NCBI GenBank assembly: GCA_037447655.1
Contig: JBBHKE010001339.1
Location: 518,574-582,573, forward strand
From: Zygnema cylindricum
Lineage: Eukaryota; Streptophyta; Zygnematophyceae; Zygnematales; Zygnemataceae
Direction of reading: 5' to 3'
DNA: 64,000 bases
Below the pieces are notes generated by a model. That model had not been told where the DNA came from. It worked only from the letters and a program-made list of their open reading frames with translations, and searched no databases. Every line of letters starts with the position of its first letter. Position 1 is the stretch's first letter. A program made the translations under genes and the position numbers. Below are positions 33,478-46,049 of the stretch, piece after piece.

Positions 33478-34478
33478 TACACCGCGAATCGTAATTAGAG
33501 AAATGAAAAAATTAGAGTAAAAAAACAAAAAAAACAATTAGAGTAATAAACGCTAATTTATGTGATAGAACCTTTTCAACTTTGACGTTTACTCTAATTT
33601 TTTTATGGATTCTATACTGGGTTATGTCGGCGATAATTATGTGCGCGATAATTGAACACTAAATTACGTAGACGTACAGAATATGTCAGTCCGTATATGT
33701 CGACGTCATTGTGACGTCACTATTATTTGTCTCGCTGAATGTCAGTTCCGTCGGACAACCGTCGACGGTTACATGTAAATTACGCGCAACTACGTAATTG
33801 ATTACCAACAGTTATGAACGACGGATTGTCAACGTAATTCGACTGTAAACGGCATTTCCGTTATGTTTTTTTCATTTTCATATGACAAAAGTACTTTTGA
33901 ACTCTAATACTGTCGCATTTTGGTGGTTATATTAGAGTCAATTTACTTTAATAATGACTCTTTACTCTAATAAAGTTGCTTTATTGACTCTAAATGAGTC
34001 GCGATTATAAGATATCTTAACGAATCTACATAACGCGACATATTATTGGACGATGACAATTACACGTGGCCAATTCATTAACCATAGAAACGTCATGCCT
34101 GCAAAACAACGATATACAAACCGTCTATCATTTTGGTCTCTATTGTAAGAGAATTTCGTACATTGAATAAACTGCATCGTTTTTCAATTTTCACAACTTT
34201 TTCGTAAAATTTTCGGCGACAGTTATTTTCAAATCCCCGCTTCGTTTTGAGCTTTTAAAAAAGGTGAGATTTCAAATTTACACATTTGTTTTTACACAAT
34301 TTCGCAATTTTGCAGTTTGATTTCAGTTTTCAGGTGAATGTTATATTTTAAGTTTCTATTCCGTTTTCAGTTTCAATTGCTGATTCAGTTTTGATTTCCG
34401 TTAATCCATTTAAAAACCATTTTTTTTCGTTTACCCTTTTTATAACAAAGCCAAACCTATAATTTAAAACAAAAAAAA
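33478..34478 (+). repeat. 1-kb repeat with TACACCGCG end, copy B
   Basis: Second copy of 27765-28813, with scattered substitutions and small indels. It retains the splice-donor-like AAAG|GTGAGA (GT at 34264). A 17-bp minisatellite and a candidate terminal exon (35399) follow. Confidence 0.7.
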
Positions 34479-34589
34479 CATTTTTTCTGCTTTGTTTCTG
34501 TTTCCTATTTTTTATACTTTTAATTATAACCATATTTTTAATTATAACTGCACTTTAAATCATAAAGGTACTTTAAATTATGACTGTAT

Positions 34590-35398
34590 TTTAAGTATCT
34601 ATCTATCTGTCTATCTATCTGTCAATCTATCTGTCAATCTATCTGTCGAATTATCTGTCTTATCTCTCTAATCTAACTATCTCCCTAATCTAATTATTTG
34701 GCTAATCTAATTATCTCTCTAATCTAACTATCTCCCTAATCTAATTATTTGCCTAATGTAATAAACTGGCTAAACTAATTATCTGGCTAATCTAAGCTAA
34801 TCTAATTATCCTAATTATCTGTCTAATCTAATTATCTCTTTAGTCTAACTATCTCCCTAATCTAATTATTTGCCTAATGTAATTAACTGGCTAATCTAAT
34901 TATCTGCCTAATGTAATTAACTGGCTAAACTAATTATCTGGCTAATCTAATTATCTGGCTAACCTAATTATCTGTCTAATCTAATTATCTGTCTAATCTA
35001 ATTATCTGTCTAATCTAATTATCTGTCTAATCTAATTATCTATCTAATCTAACTATCTCTCTAATTTAACTATCTCTCTAATCTGACTATCTCTCTAATC
35101 TAACTATCTCTCTAATCTAATTATTTGCCTAATCTAATTAACTGGTTGATCTAATTATTTGTCTAATCTAATATCTGTCTAATCTAATTATCTCTCTAAT
35201 CTAATTATCTGTCTAATCTAATTATCTGTCTAGTTTTATTATCTACCTAATCTAATTATCTGGCTAATCTAATTATCACTCTAATCTAATTATCTCTCTA
35301 ATCTAATTATCTGTCTAATCTAATTATCTGTCTAGTTTTATTATATGCCTAATCTAATTATCTGGCTAATCTAATTATCACTCTAATCTAATTATCAG
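34590..35398. repeat. 17-bp minisatellite (TCTAATCTAATTATCTG)
   Basis: Roughly 45 units of TCTAATCTAATTATCTG with variants (GGC, CCC or CTC in place of TCTG), starting from a CTAT/CTGT tetranucleotide run. The last unit ends ATTATCAG, which could serve as a splice acceptor. Confidence 0.9.
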
Positions 35399-35514
35399 TA
35401 TCACCTCCCTTGGCAAGGGCACGGGAATCGCTTGGAAATTCTCAAGACGCCGACGTCGCTACTCAAAAAGATGAGGTTACGGACGAACAATTCACCGAAG
35501 GGGACGAATATTAG
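35399..35514 (+). CDS. Candidate terminal exon, function unknown
   Basis: After the acceptor-like ATTATCAG, a frame opened by a phase that needs two bases here encodes 37 residues ending DEQFTEGDEY, then TAG. The base composition changes sharply from the AT-rich minisatellite to balanced sequence, and an apparent 3' UTR follows. All three frames are open over much of the segment, so the frame choice rests on the acidic C-terminus alone. The first exon could be the splice-donor block in the repeat at 33478-34478. Not recognised. Confidence 0.2.
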
Positions 35515-36333
35515 GCCCTTGGTAATGCTTAAGCGTACTCCATGTGTGTTTATTTTGTGGATCAAGGAGTGAAGCGGTGTCGTAGTTTTGTAGTTTTCAT
35601 TGTCTTTGGCTTGTCTTTAGTGCTTTTACATTGGGTTTTTAGAGTTTTTTAAGAGTGTAAGGAATGTAGTTATCATACAGTATTAATGGGGTAATACGTT
35701 GCACAGTATGTCTCTTACTCTAATGTCATTGTTTTTGGAATTTTATTTTTGTACTTCGTTGTGAAGTATGTAGACCAAAACATTGTATAATACAACCATT
35801 TAATGAAACATGATTTTGTTTTTGCAATGTATGAGTGCGTGTATGTGCGCGGGTCCACCATGTTCAATGAGTTTATGTGTGTGTGATTCACCTATGGGCA
35901 TCATGATGTTGGAATGGGGGACGAACCCTTTGTGTATCTATTGATTACACCACCGTGCTGTTTGTTAAGTGGTTGTTATTAAACGACAAGACTGCTTCAT
36001 CGCTGGCTGCAGAAGCAGTAGTGACAAAGACTATTTAACCCTACTTTCTTCAGCGATCCGAGTTTATCGGTGCTGGTTGTTTTTCCAGCGACGACATTGT
36101 CTCATCACCCATGACAAAAGAGATGACTTGTCATCGTTCCATAGCAAAGGCAAACATGTACAAAACAAAACCAATTGGTAAAAAACACAAGAAATGCATA
36201 TATCAATAGGATACGGAATCATAACATTCTCTTTGGAGTCTCATTGGCTTAATAATATTTGATGTACAAAAAATTTCATTACAATGATGTAAAAAAAATC
36301 CCTATTCCTATTGCTTTACTATGTAAACCCAAA

Positions 36334-36408
36334 CTATTGTAGCCTGTAATGTACATCCACTAAAGCGAATCCATCTTCTAAAAAATGTAATGGGAATGTG
36401 TAGGCCGC
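36334..36408 (-). CDS. Candidate terminal exon, function unknown
   Basis: On the minus strand a long pyrimidine-rich tract (36430-37170 read in reverse) ends in CTTTTTACAG, followed by 24 sense codons ending HFLEDGFALVDVHYRLQ and TAG. This matches the architecture of the confirmed-looking genes here (CT-rich intron, then exon). A possible 5' exon beginning MAEISYGQQFL lies at about 37204-37170 on the same strand, but the junction is not proven. No family recognised. Confidence 0.25.
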   Translation of the reverse strand, partial: AAYTFPLHFLEDGFALVDVHYRLQ

Positions 36409-36429
36409 CTGTAAAAAGAAAGAAAGCAA

Positions 36430-37175
36430 TACAGAAGCAAACGGAAAGAGAGTTAAAATATTAAAGTGAGGGAGAGGGATGGAAAGGGCACGGAAAGTGT
36501 TAGAGGGAGCAAATTTGGAGGGAGTGACAGATGGAAAAGAAAGGGTGAAAAGGGGTGAGAGAAGAAAAGGGAGTATAATCGGAGGAGGGAGGGAGAATAG
36601 GGTAGGGAGAGGAGGATGGATATTTGATGAGGCAATAAGGGGGGGGGGCAAGAATCAAAAAGGAAGGGAGAAAGAGTGGTATAAAGAGATGGGGCGAGAG
36701 ATTGAAAAGGAGAGGGACTAAAAAGGAGATAAAAGGACAGAGATAAGGAAAAAAAGATAACAAATTGTGAGGGAGAGGGACCGTTAGCAAAAGTGATGGA
36801 GAGAAGATGGAGGAAGAGAGGGAGAGGACGCGGGAAAGAGAGAGATTGAGAGGAAGGGGAAAAAGGAGGGGGAGAGGGGAGTGGAGCCGGAGCGTGAGAG
36901 GGGGGAGAGAAAAGTGGAGAAATGAATAGGAGGGAGGAGCTATTAGAGAGAGAGAGAGAGAGGAAGAGCGGTGGGAGTGAGAGAGTGAGGGGGGGAAGGG
37001 AGAACGGAAGAATGGGGTGGATAGATAGCGAGGGAAAGAGGAGAAGAGGGGGTAATTGACAGTGGGACGAGAAGTAGGGGAGATATTGACGATAGAGGGG
37101 GGAGACAGATTCAAAAGGAAAGGGAGAGAGAGGTAGAAAGAGATGGAGAAAAAATTGAAAGGGATAAGTACTAAG
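36430..37175. repeat. GA-rich low-complexity tract
   Basis: GAGAGGGA and GGGAGAA units, with a pure GA run near 36945-36962. Long open frames on the minus strand across it (Ser/Pro/Leu-rich) are compositional. Confidence 0.85.
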
Positions 37176-37379
37176 AACTGTTGTCCATAGCTTATTTCAG
37201 CCATGGATTACTCACGGAAACACCCACAGACTACCTCAAAAACAGCTCTGTTTCAGACGACACAGATTACTCCACACTAAACAAAATGATCTCAAACTAC
37301 ACCAATATGCAGTATACCAAATACACTGTAAACTCTCAAAGTTACAGCCAAATCCACCAAGGCATCTAGAAGATATAGG

Positions 37380-37530
37380 CTCCAGAGGGAGAGGGAGAGG
37401 TGAGCGTGGTTAAAAGCGGGACGGAAAGTGGGAGGGGGGAGAGTGAGGAGATAGAATGGGGGCCGATTAAAAAGGAATTGAGAAAGAAAGGGAGAAGGAG
37501 AGAGTGTGGAGAAGCTGAAGGAGAAGGAGA
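37380..37530. repeat. GA-rich low-complexity tract
   Basis: Second GAGGGAGAG-type tract following a short unique segment (37180-37375). Confidence 0.75.
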
Positions 37531-38187
37531 GGCAGTGTAACAAATGGGCCCTAAAAAAACAATGGCGGAAGACATACTCGATCTTCTCTTCTTCAGCAGG
37601 CCCGTCAGTAGAGCTTCATGTTGTTGAAGACATCAATGAATCAGCTGTCTTTCTCGTCTTGACAAATTGTACCAAAAACACCCTAATTTTTTTGGAGTTA
37701 TCAATTTTTACTGATTTTATCTCACAAACTATTATGCGAAAAGTAAATTTTCAAAACTACGTCTTTCATAATTTAAAAAAAGGGATAGAAAAGTGAGGCA
37801 GTCAAAAAAAGGAGGAAAACCTATGAAAATATACAATTTTACTCTCCAATATTCCAAAGATTTTCCGTAAAAGTGCCTAAATTGAATGAAATCATAGAAA
37901 AAATGAAAGAGTTCACTTGTAATTTTCCTTACTTTTTTTTTTACCACCCAGGTTTCGAACCAGAATATTTGGTCAACTATTTAGGTAAACATTTAAGAGT
38001 AAACATTTAATGAGTATTATTTCATAAACATCATTTTTTTTCAAAATATTCCGGCTAATGACTTCATACCAGTTTCCATAAAAACAACAATTTCCTGCAA
38101 ATTCTCAACCTTAACTCTCTCTGTTGCTTAGTCTTAGTCTCTTAGTTCCGTATCGTACAATAGCATTAACATAGAACTAGTACCAGC

Positions 38188-38380
38188 CTATCGCATATAA
38201 GCTACTTTCAATTGGTCGACAAATTCCTCCGCCTCGGAAACAACATCGGTTTTTGTTTTTTTGTCCACTCGATCAAAACCTCCCATGTCTTTTAATTTTT
38301 CGAGTCAGGCCAAAGCTCCCTTAACCCTTTCGAAGTCGTCTCGAATGCATCGGAAACAATCATCCAGAAGTTCCCTTATT
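38188..38380 (-). pseudogene. Candidate exon with an in-frame TGA, function unknown
   Basis: Minus strand: TTTTTGTCTCATAG acceptor, then a frame reading IRELLDDCFRCIRDDFERV and on to GALA, a TGA (38307-38305), then 37 more codons (LEKLKDMGGFDRVDKK onwards to QLKVAYMR) and TAG. The sequence on both sides of the TGA has ordinary helical protein character, so one base (CGA to TGA) may have killed it, or the exon simply ends at the TGA. Not recognised. Confidence 0.25.
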
Positions 38381-39339
38381 CTATGAGACAAAAATTGAAA
38401 AAACATGAGAAAAATTGTAAAAATTCGAAATTAAAATCAACTGAAAATCGGCAGAAAATCAGCAGAAAGTCAACATTAAATTCAATAGAAAATCGGCAGA
38501 AATCGACAGAAGAAAAATAACGAAATAATGATAGGAAATCGACAAGGATAGAGAAATTGACTGAAAATTGATAGCATTTATATTATATAGTTAAAACGGA
38601 ATAAATCTATCGCAAATTTCAAGTGGTTGTAATACATGTGAAACAGTATTTAAAGACTTAATGTTCTAAAGAAAAGCCGTTAAAAAGCGGTAAAAAGTGG
38701 TGACGAGAAAATTGTAAAATAAATAAAATTGTGAGGGAAAAAAAAATCATTACAAACTGGAATTGCCAATTACTTGCATAACTTACTATTTTTATCAAAA
38801 ACTTCTCCCTGAAAAGATTGCGTTAAAATCATATCACATTAAACTTCTACTTCAAACAAAAAATAAAATAATGTATCATATAGCTTTTATTACAACGTAT
38901 ATCTTTAGAATAATTTATAATTTTACTGTAGTGAACTTTCACCTTGAATTGCTATTAACGTTAATAGCAATAATTTTGGTGCCGGTTTTATTTTGGCCCT
39001 TGAACATGAAATAGCGTTGAAATACTGTTTTTTTTTATTTGGTAAGAAGTTAAGAATCTTCCACATTGTAAAGGCTTAAATTGGAATAAATAATACTAAA
39101 GTAAACCCAAAACTATACATTTGTTTACATATATTTATATGTTTATATATTTGTTTATATGATATATTTCACTCGCTTACCATCATGTTAACATCATGTA
39201 AACATACACAAACATTACAACATATGAAATGTGAAATTTAACACAGAAACACAATTTCAATGTAATTTCCAAACTTAATGGAAAACCCAAATGAAAAATT
39301 GATATTCCTTTCCCTTCCCCCCGCCAGAAAACTGACCTC

Positions 39340-39667
39340 ATCTGGAAAAACTTCTTTAAGTTCCTCGAGACTGTTTCGATCCGAAGCTTCTTTAAAAATG
39401 TCCGCCATGTCTTCCCTCTTCTCCCTCTCCTTCAACTCCAAAGATGTCGAAGAATCTCATTATTGCCGAATCTCTTTTTTTTGATTCTCCAAACCGGATT
39501 GCCTCTCTCATAACAAAACTTAAATCCTTTTCCATACTCCATTCTTCTTCTCCATTTTCCTGTACTGCTGAGCTGTCATCTAATTCTAAATCTGAATCTA
39601 TATTCGAACCTGTTTTCGAATCATTTTCCGAATAAAACCCAATTTTCGATTCAAACCCAATTTTCAA
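39340..39667 (-). pseudogene. Possible acidic coding fragment in two frames, function unknown
   Basis: One minus-strand frame (39667-39392) reads through SENDSKTGSNIDSDLELDD and MREAIRFGESKKRDSAIM; another (39440-39340) reads REKREDMADIFKEASDRN and EELKEVFPDE before a GAG|GTCAGT donor-like site. The switch near 39430 would need a frameshift or short intron. The first part grades into a degenerate GATTCGAATT-type repeat at 39570-39880. Could be remains of the same gene as 38188-38380. Confidence 0.2.
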
Positions 39668-40296
39668 TTCGGCTTCCGAATTTTCTAAAAGTGTTTATGG
39701 GTTTTTTGATTTTGATTCGAATTTCAATTCTGTTCCTGTTTCTTCTATTTTAGATTCCGAAATTGATTCCAGTTTTGAATCCAGTTTTAATCCCAATTCT
39801 GATTTTAATTCCGTTTCCGATATCGATTCTCGATTTGCTTTTGATTATAATCTTGATTTAATTTCCGAATTTAAATTCAAATCTGTCTCGAACAATAAAG
39901 CAATTTTGTCTCTTCCTTCATAAATGGTTCGCAAATGGCATGAAAGCGATGACGTGGACAAGGTGAAATCCATGGTGGTGGAAGAGGAGGAGAGAATTTC
40001 ACACATTCCTGTTGGAAAAGTGGACAGATTTTCAGGATGGCGGCGATGTCGTCAGATCCCTGGAACCAAAAAACAAAGAGTGGCTGTGATTTGTGCAGGA
40101 AAGAATCTATTTTGTGGGGTCTGTCCGCATTTGGCGTTACCCTACGCCACATATCACCCACACCTAATGCTGTATATTTACTCTATTTTTTTTTAGTTTA
40201 TTTCTCTAATTCGTGTCCCAATGTGATCATTCACCCCTATTACAGTTAAAAGTTACTCTTTTTAAGGGTCATTTTGGTAAGTTTGGTCATTTTAGG

Positions 40297-40981
40297 CATA
40301 GTTCAAAAGTAGGTGACCGTACGCCCATACAATATGCCTATTGTACGCAAAACATACAATATGCCCTTAAGACCCATATTGTATTGGCCACAAAATGAAA
40401 TAAAATACGGACAGGGTTGAGTTGCACATCGATCGATAGAGAATTAAACGACATGTCTAAATTTTGAAAAAAAATCGGACAAAAAAAAATATTTCTGTGA
40501 GTTTTGAGGGACTTTTTATTTAAACCGTTTGATTTGGACGATCGGACGGTCGCTGATAAAAGTAGGCGATTTTAAAAAGATCACATGAAAAGCCCATAAC
40601 ACAACTTACGAAAGGACAATCTGTCATATTAGCGTCTTCAATTTTGAGGGCCACACTAAATAAAGCCTCAAATTGACCAACCAGGCAGTATGAGACGATA
40701 AAAAAAAAAAAAATACCACACTGCCAAAAAAATTACCAAAACCTACGGACCAACCCCGTTGGTGCCTTTTTCCCCGGAATGTCATCCTACGCCGTGTCAG
40801 TTCGCTAAAAAATTTCGTCCGGCGGCGTGCGCTGTACTTTGATCTTACGTCAGATTCGGACGTTCGTACAGGAGTGTGCACGACGCACACACATACAGTA
40901 TGCCTACGTTGCGCGAGTTTTGTGCAAAGTTTTGTGCGCATACCTAAGGCCTACCATAAAAAAGCCTACTTTTGAACTATG
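40297..40981. mobile_element. hAT-like MITE (CATAGTTC family), copy 1
   Basis: Ends are CATAGTTCAAAAGTAGG and its reverse complement. Flanks are a perfect 8-bp duplication, ATTTTAGG (40289-40296 and 40982-40989). The first 300 bases match 55160-55616; about 300 bases in 40625-40935 are specific to this copy and may be an internal acquisition. No transposase. Confidence 0.88.
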
Positions 40982-41369
40982 ATTTTAGGGTAATTCTTTA
41001 CGCTAAAACAGACGTACTCCTAAATTAGAGTACATTTTCACTTCTAAACTGAATACGCGGAGTCAAGTTCCCCTATCTAAACTGACTACGCGGAATGCCA
41101 AACAACAGATAAAGTTAACATTAGAATTAGGGCAAATACGTGTTGTCGCCGTTGAACAATTACATTTTCACATGTAAACTTATCTCAATGTTCACACGGA
41201 CGACCATGCTGTTGACAGACGGAGATATGCGAACGGATTTTTCGTTGGAATTTGGTCGGTTTTGTTTAGTGCAATTTCACGTGCGAGCACGATTCTATTA
41301 GATCATTATTTGTACCTTTTTACTTAAAAAAGTACAATTTTCCACGGTCGAACGTCGTCCGTACTCCAC

Positions 41370-41536
41370 ACTATTTAAAACGAACCTATATTAGAATTTT
41401 TTACGCTAATTAAACTATACCTAAATTAGAATAATGAATCAATTAGAATCGTTTACTCTATTTGATATCATAGAGCCGAAATTTCGAGCGACCGAATTAT
41501 AGTAATTTACTCTAATTACGATTCGGGGTGTACTTT
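41370..41536 (-). repeat. Fragment of the TACACC-ended repeat family
   Basis: Reverse complement begins TACACCCCGAATCGTAATTAGAG, cut here to the end motif TACACCCCGAATCG, then shows the TTAGAGTAA-type motifs of 27765-28813 before diverging. Confidence 0.55.
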
Positions 41537-41754
41537 CCTGGACTGTAGATTATTCAGTTAGTTTGTTCAGTTAGGATCACCGTTGTAAGCCACCCAGCTA
41601 CTTAGTTCAGTTTCAGATATCTGTATTCAAAGCAGTTTCGATTGCTGTTCTAAACCAGACACTTAGTTCGCAGTTTAGCACGATTTGGAGCACTTGTTGT
41701 AGACCTTCCAGTTAGTTTGTGCAGTTAGAATACTGTCACGTGCGGCACCGTAAC

Positions 41755-43096
41755 CTACTGTAGCAGTCTACTAACTACAGCATTAGACAGAGCTTGAGTT
41801 GCTGCAGCAGATCTGCAGGGCAACATCCTCTGCTCCTTCGAACAGAGAGCCTCCTGAATTAGGTCTACAGTACCGCATTGTCTGCCGCAGAGTCGACCAG
41901 GTAGCAAGCAGCTGCCAGAGCCTGAGCCACGCCTCTCTCTTCCACAAAGATATGGCACACGCCAGAAGAATGCCAGCCATGTCAGCCATGCCGTCTTAAG
42001 TGTTAACCACAGGATGTTCTTTCAGTATTCCATGGTTGCCTCCAAGCGGGACTATGTCTGTGTTCCTAATAGCAACTCAAATTGATCTCCTTGAACGACC
42101 AGAAAACAAGAGCTAAATGGTGATTCTTTGACCTGTGTCATTCTAGTTTCTGCATGAGGCTATATAGAGAAGGATTTATGCTTACCTTACTTAGCTGGAC
42201 CGTGCTTGCCTTACTTAACTGGACCGTACTGGGATACTCCTTTGGTCAAGGCTCCCTGGGGATCCGATGCAGAGCTGTGGTGGTAATTAGGTTTGGCAAA
42301 ACTCTTTTATCAAAAATAGCCTTCGTGAATCCAGCTAATTCGTTGAGCTGGAAGTTCCGAGTGACATTTTGTATCGTGGAAACCGACACGTTGCCATAAT
42401 TTTGCTGTGATTTAGGCCTCCAAAGAGGTGGCAACTCTGGTATCACTGGCTCCTCAAGAATTGTTTCCTCCGGCAAGTTGCCATCTCCCCTGGGAGCGGT
42501 CTAATCAGGGCTTGCCGAACTATGAGGGGCGCTGGACAGTGTGAAGGACAAGGTCAAAAGTAAGTCTGTGTGTAGAAGGTCATGTGACTGAGCCAAGGTT
42601 CATAGTAGCATTATGGCTGGCTCCAATAGCCGTAAAGCTAGCTCTGAGTCTGAAAACTTGGAACGTTAGTCCTCCGATAGTCTCCGATGGTTATGACATA
42701 TTTGACGAATCAGATGATCCTGTGCTCTTTCTCTTGCCTTCCCCCTGTTGTGATTGCGGCTCAGTTCTGGGACCTACACTAGAACTGTCCACCTGACCTG
42801 CTCTTGTGGCCCGCCATAGGTTGTTTGTAGTTCTCAAGGCTAGGTGCAATGTCCGAGGCTTTAGTGGTGGTGCCGCTACCTTCATTCCTAACCCTACCCC
42901 TTTCATTCGGACTGTATGACGGGGCACAAACGTCAGACTCCCTGCCTTTGGCATGATCCATGCCCTTAAGTGGTTGCAAATCTAGCTTTTGCTTTTTAGC
43001 TTCCCTCCGATCATCCTTAACCCTACAGTGCATTGACATTGTGATTGACATGTACAGATAAAGGGTTTGAAAGATACCCTCAATTTCAATGCACAA
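41755..43096 (-). pseudogene. Degenerate coding-like region, unrecognised
   Basis: Minus-strand frames with ordinary protein composition appear in succession: 43096-42779 (basic/polar, with REAKKQKLDLQPLKG), 42476-42246 (PVIPELPPLWRPKS and QLNELAGFTKAIFDKR) and 41989-41755 (ACYLVDSAADNAV in one frame). They are separated by stops and lack splice logic. The pattern is that of an old retroelement gag or a dead gene; no domain could be named. Confidence 0.25.
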
Positions 43097-43789
43097 TAGA
43101 TCCAGAAATACTTGCTGGTATTATTGCACGACAATTGCATTTATCGCGCACCTTTTTTGTAAAAGGTTCTAACCTGAATATCCAAATTTTATCATGCCTG
43201 TTCAAAGTAAAGAAGTTAAGATGTTTAGTTTCTCATGTGGCTTTTGTATGCATGACAATCTTGTCAGCTTAATTGAAACCAATTCCATTTTTCTGTATGA
43301 ATGCTGCAGGGTCTCACTTAGAATCCCTCCTCTATTCAAGAAACAAACAAGCAGCCATTGCATTCACAAAAATATTCAGAGGCACTCCCAGTGTATAAAC
43401 AATGTGTTCCCCACAGTTATAGTTGCATTAATTCCCTTAGGCAGAACCGCGATGGAAAATACCTCAATAGTTTTTGCCTTGCTTAAATTCCCTGAACGTT
43501 TCTACACAATCCTATGCTATACTTAGACTAACACAAAAACTCAAAAACAAAGATCTATCGTCAAAAATGCTTCAATCCTAAAATTCTCAAATGGAACTCC
43601 AGAAATCATGTATATACACACTACTCACTGATCATCAATGGATGTACATTTTCAGAAAAACTGTATCTGAGCTTCTACACTAGAAAGAGTTCAAGGGTCA
43701 CAGTCCTGGCTTGTAAAAATTGCTGAAGCTCTCGTGTACACTCAGCAAAGTACAGGAATGATAAGTTCTGTCATAAACCATCCTACTTT

Positions 43790-45282
43790 TTAGCATCTGA
43801 CATAGAGATCCACTCCGTCGGAGACGTCGGGTGTGTACCCAGTGAGTACGCTGACGAACTGACACTTGGCGTCGTCTGAGAGGGGCAGCACTTTGGCATC
43901 CTCCCAGATGGAGGCAATGCAGCGTTCAGAAAAGGCCGTACACGATTCCGCGCATCCAGCTGCGTCCGCCGCAAAGAACGCCTCCCACACGCCCACTGGG
44001 AGAGTGTTCTCGTGGAGCTCATATCCCGCCACTACGGCACCGCAGCCAGCTGCAATGTCGGATCAAATCGCCACCGTTCATTTTAGTATATCAAACAAAA
44101 GGGAAGGGATAGAGGGAGAACAAGCGTAAGACATTTAGGAACTCAAAAAGGGAAGGGATGGAGTCTCTGACATTCTCTTGACAACATTTACTGCAAACCA
44201 AAGCCGAGAAATGGCAGCTGTTGGACTAGAGAGCTAGTGAATGGTCTCACTGTTGCAAGGCGTGTAGAGGTCGACGCCAGCTGGCATGCCTGGCACGAAG
44301 CCGCGGAGCTCGCTAACAAACTGACACTTGGCATCATCGGAGTAGGGCAGCACTTTGGCGTCCTCCCAGATGACTGCGGCGCAGCGGTACGAATTGGCAG
44401 CGCAAGAGGCGGCGCAGGCGGCGGCGCTGTCGGCAAAGAACGACTCCCATTTGCCGACAGGGAAGGTGTTGTTGTGCTTCTCCCATCCGGCGACATCCGT
44501 ACCGCAGGCGTCTGCAGATGACGAAAAAGGAAGTGTCAGTGGTGAAGTCAAGAAATTGGCAGTAATGATCATATATTATGATAATTATCATTCATATTTA
44601 GACAATTGGTGGACAAATTGAGCACATAGAATTTTCGCTCAATACCAACAAATGGACATAACATTGACACTAGCTGTCACATCGATTCTTGAGAATCGCT
44701 TCACAGAATCGGAGTTGGAGGAAACCAGAGACAAACAAAGAAGAATTTGAGTTGGCAGAATGACAGCCAATGGGCATTGAGTATGCATCAGACATAACAT
44801 TGGCCGGCATAGATCCGGAAATCTTAAATCTGAGCATAGGGACAAATATTTTGTAACATTGCATGACATTAGCATTCTTTAAATTCCATCACTTCCAAGG
44901 TTTACAATCAATGCAACCTGTGCAATTTCTTTCCAATTTTGTAGTTTTTCTATGTTCAGACACAAGGTTTAAGATCTTATACACAGCAGTTAGTATTTAC
45001 AGAAAAATCCTCTGAATCAGCTCATAATAAAATTGACAGTTGTCTCAATCTTAAAGGAAAAAATCTGAATAGAAGGCTTCAGAGAATATAAGAATCCAGA
45101 AATAAGCTCCAGAACTTACTGAGATTAGTAGTAAAGCTGGAGGCCGGAGCCGCATCGGGATTCACATCGACCGAAGCTGCGAGCACATTGTTGGCCAACA
45201 GGTGGCGCGGTCCTGCGGCATTGCAGGAGCCTAGAAGAGCGGCCACTAGGGCAAGTGCAAGAGGAGCAGAAGAAAACGCCAT
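43790..45282 (-). CDS. Secreted two-domain PAN/Apple-like protein, three exons (227 aa), paralog 1
   Basis: Minus strand: exon 1 45282-45120, exon 2 44511-44251, exon 3 44049-43790; donors CTCA|GTAAGT and AACA|GTGAGA, acceptors CATCTGCAG and CATTGCAG. Both introns are phase 1. Exon 1 encodes a signal peptide (ALALVAALLGSCNA, cleavage near residue 23) and a linker. Exons 2 and 3 each encode one copy of a ~80-residue module with six Cys, sharing AGWE/AGYE, PVGxWExFFA, CAxSC, IWEDAKVLP, SDDAKCQFVS and GVDLY. The Cys spacing resembles PAN/Apple domains, which bind proteins or glycans outside the cell. The protein differs from the paralog at 52340-53885 at very few residues. Confidence 0.85.
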
Positions 45283-45426
45283 AACGAGAGAACGGAGAGA
45301 GAAGTGTAAATTGAAAGAAGCGTGAGAGAATTGCTGAAACGTTGATTGCAGGAAATGTGTAATATGGAAGCGAAGGAGATTTGGAACTTCAAATTTGAGT
45401 TGCTGATAATGGAGGGAAGGCACAGC

Positions 45427-45523
45427 TTTATATGTATAGTACTGTGGAGGCCTAGAGCGGGAAAGTTGCGAGCTTAGGAAGTGGATTACGAAACAGACCA
45501 ATGAGGGCCTCTCGCCGACCAAT
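45427..45523 (-). promoter_or_regulatory. TATA box and two CCAAT boxes of paralog 1
   Basis: On the minus strand ATTGG occurs at 45523-45519 and 45502-45498, and TATAAA at 45432-45427, about 145 bases before the start codon. The block GCGATCCCATTGGTC has a counterpart in front of the other paralog. Confidence 0.55.
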
Positions 45524-46049
45524 GGGATCGCGCGCCTGATAGGGTATTGTAATGATTAGAATAATTGTACATATATGGAACGGAATAAACAATTCGTAAA
45601 AATTGTATACGGAATACAAAATTATGAATACTACAGTACAGTACAGTACAATACAATATAATACTGAACCGTACGAATAAACAATTTAAAAAATGAAAGA
45701 TTGTACACGGAATTATGAATACTACTGTACAGTACAATACAATACTGAACCGGTACGATGGAGACCAGCTACAAGTACAGTACTGTACTTAGACGATCAA
45801 GTCGTTGCAGCTTTCACTTGTACGGCAATTTACGGCACTGTACGAAGGGGTGTCCACGTGTATTAAAGTATCGACTTTCCTCTGTCGTTTTCCCCTAAAA
45901 TTCAGGGTACTTTGAGAAAATCTTAACCCGTACGAGAACATCATTTTGACCAAAGTACAGTGAACGTCAATTCTATACTCTGAATGTACTACATGTTTGT
46001 CGTCGTGTGAGCGCATTTTGGCGTTTTCCGCTTTTCGACCCCCGGGCAA

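Noticed and set aside
36500-37204. 234-codon frame on the minus strand
   Set aside because: The body is the translation of a GA/CT-rich tract. Only its first ~11 codons could be a real exon, which I could not prove.
37181-37369. Plus-strand frame ending SYSQIHQGI
   Set aside because: It has protein-like composition and a TTATTTCAG acceptor-like site in front, but at least two other frames are open over the same bases and no upstream exon was found.
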